64,000 nucleotides of DNA from Chitinophagales bacterium (GTDB lineage Bacteria > Bacteroidota > Bacteroidia > Chitinophagales > Chitinophagaceae). Positions 62,811 through 64,000 of this stretch are shown piece after piece (the stretch's first letter is position 1; each line of letters begins with the position of its first letter). The stretch lies in contig JAFLBL010000003.1 of the NCBI GenBank assembly GCA_017303855.1, positions 186,001-250,000 of the forward strand, in the 5' to 3' direction. The notes beneath the pieces were generated by a model that was not told the DNA's origin, did no database searches, and was given only the letters and a program-made list of their open reading frames with translations. The translations under genes and the position numbers were made by a program.

Positions 62811-63935
62811 ATGCAGTTAACCGAATTATATGATAAAGCCGCGGCCTTTGGATTCCTGACCGTGGAAGAGGGCATGTACCTGTTTCAGCATGCCCCCCTG
62901 GCAGACCTGATGCTGATAGCCGACGAACTCCGGAAAAAGCAGGTACCCCATGGCAAGGTCACCTGGCAGATCGACCGGAATGTGAATACCACCAATGTCT
63001 GTATTGCCAATTGTAAATTCTGCAATTTCTACCGTATACCCGGCCACGCGGAAGCCTATATCACCGATATGCCCGCATACCGGAAAAAGATTGAAGAGAC
63101 ACTTAAATACGGGGGTGACCAGCTCCTGCTGCAGGGCGGACACCATCCGGAATTAGGACTTCAGTTTTATGTAGATACTTTCAAGCAGATCAAGAATGAA
63201 TTTCCCACGATCAAACTCCATGCGCTCGGACCACCCGAAGTGGCGCATATCACCAAACTGGAAAAAAGCACCCATCATGAAGTGCTCAAAGCCCTGAAGG
63301 AAGCCGGAATGGATTCCCTGCCGGGGGCAGGAGCCGAGATCCTGATCGACAGGGTACGCCGGCTGATCAGCAAGGGCAAATGCGGCGCCCAGGAATGGCT
63401 CGATATCATGCACGAAGCACACAAACTCGATATCACCACTTCGGCTACCATGATGTTTGCCCATGTGGAAACGATCCGCGAGCGTTTTGAGCATTTGGTA
63501 AAAATCCGGGACGTGCAGGCTATGAAACCGGAAAGTGCCAAAGGGTTCCTGGCCTTTATTCCCTGGACCTTTATGGATGTGGACACATTATTAGCAAAGA
63601 TCCGTGGGGTAAAGAACCTTACCACCGCCGATGAATATATACGCATGATTGCCCTCAGCCGCATCATGTTGCCCAATGTAAAAAATATTCAGGCCAGCTG
63701 GCTGACTGTAGGTAAACAAACCGCCCAGCTTTGTCTGCATGCCGGTGCCAACGATTTCGGTTCCATCATGATCGAGGAAAACGTAGTAAGTGCCGCCGGC
63801 GCTCCTCACCGCTTCACTTATAAAAGCATGCAGGACGCCATCCGCGAAGCCGGCTTCGAACCACAGCTAAGGAATCAGCAGTATGAATGGAGGGAACTGC
63901 CGGAGGGGATCGAAGAACAGGTGATAAACTATTAA
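62811..63935 (+). CDS. mqnC: Cyclic dehypoxanthinyl futalosine synthase, menaquinone pathway
   Basis: 374-residue radical SAM enzyme. The 4Fe-4S motif CxxxCxxC is 'TNVCIANCKFCNFYRIPGH'; 'GDQLLLQGGHHPELGLQFY', 'LHALGPPEVAHITKLE' and 'LPGAGAEILIDRVRRLISK' are strongly conserved in MqnC. It cyclises dehypoxanthine futalosine in the futalosine route to menaquinone. Start chosen from the family N-terminus. Followed at once by a word repeat. Confidence 0.95.
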   Translation: MQLTELYDKAAAFGFLTVEEGMYLFQHAPLADLMLIADELRKKQVPHGKVTWQIDRNVNTTNVCIANCKFCNFYRIPGHAEAYITDMPAYRKKIEETLKYGGDQLLLQGGHHPELGLQFYVDTFKQIKNEFPTIKLHALGPPEVAHITKLEKSTHHEVLKALKEAGMDSLPGAGAEILIDRVRRLISKGKCGAQEWLDIMHEAHKLDITTSATMMFAHVETIRERFEHLVKIRDVQAMKPESAKGFLAFIPWTFMDVDTLLAKIRGVKNLTTADEYIRMIALSRIMLPNVKNIQASWLTVGKQTAQLCLHAGANDFGSIMIEENVVSAAGAPHRFTYKSMQDAIREAGFEPQLRNQQYEWRELPEGIEEQVINY

Positions 63936-63965
63936 ATGAGTAATGAATAATCAGTAATGAGTAAA
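63936..63965. repeat. Word-repeat tract after mqnC
   Basis: ATGAGTAATGAATAATCAGT then AATGAGTAAA, starting at the mqnC stop. It matches 15232-15260 in 26 of the first 27 bases, including the off-phase CAGTAA. Confidence 0.85.
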
Positions 63966-64000
63966 TGCTGAAGACTCAAAAAATTACTGGAAACAGTCTC

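Overview
The window looks like chromosome from a Bacteroidota bacterium, most likely of the Chitinophagaceae (inferred from gene content; no rRNA is present). Signs are: secreted glycan-degrading enzymes, a one-piece sensor kinase with a periplasmic propeller and Y_Y_Y module, a futalosine-pathway menaquinone gene (mqnC), a fused branched-chain 2-oxoacid dehydrogenase E1, few clear Shine-Dalgarno sequences, a TAnnTTTG-type promoter box, and many intergenic tracts built from short repeated words.

Layout. 1-15070 (all minus): one long run reading MaoC-type hydratase, orphan solute-binding protein, two family III CoA-transferases, lactonase-type amidohydrolase, RhaT-type permease, Gfo/Idh/MocA dehydrogenase, then secreted pectate lyase, glucuronidase-like protein, GH95 alpha-L-fucosidase and a GH2 enzyme cut by the window edge. 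It reads as a pectin/deoxyhexose utilisation locus without SusC/SusD but with a CoA-thioester module. 15232-16014: a small four-helix-bundle (S23-like) gene between inverted word repeats. 16065-28327: mixed household and accessory genes (Na+/Ca2+ exchanger, exonuclease VII, serine hydrolase, a DoxX/DUF2071/methyltransferase operon, a GH5 lipoprotein). 28403-40529: a secreted deiminase, then six secreted or lipid-anchored proteins of unknown function lying just downstream of a propeller histidine kinase and LytTR regulator; the kinase gene and the secreted-protein operon share an upstream sequence motif.

40644-49470 holds a nitrite/sulfite-reductase-like half-domain protein, a small membrane protein, a Crp/Fnr regulator, a truncated DUF418 gene and a cluster of PAS sensor kinases with a NarL regulator. 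49559-56422 is an acylase/D-aminoacylase/serine hydrolase group. 56471-63935 holds the fused E1 enzyme with a repeat-expanded linker, an M16 peptidase pair (one inactive), a PDZ aspartic protease and mqnC.

The two strongest candidates for undescribed systems are the secreted-protein operon 29815-36564, with its own two-component pair and a lectin-bearing protein containing a long hydrophobic segment, and the CoA-transferase/MaoC/cytoplasmic binding-protein module at 10978-15070. A third theme is the repeats: word-like tandem tracts after stop codons, a dispersed palindromic element in two copies, and one tract inside a coding region.
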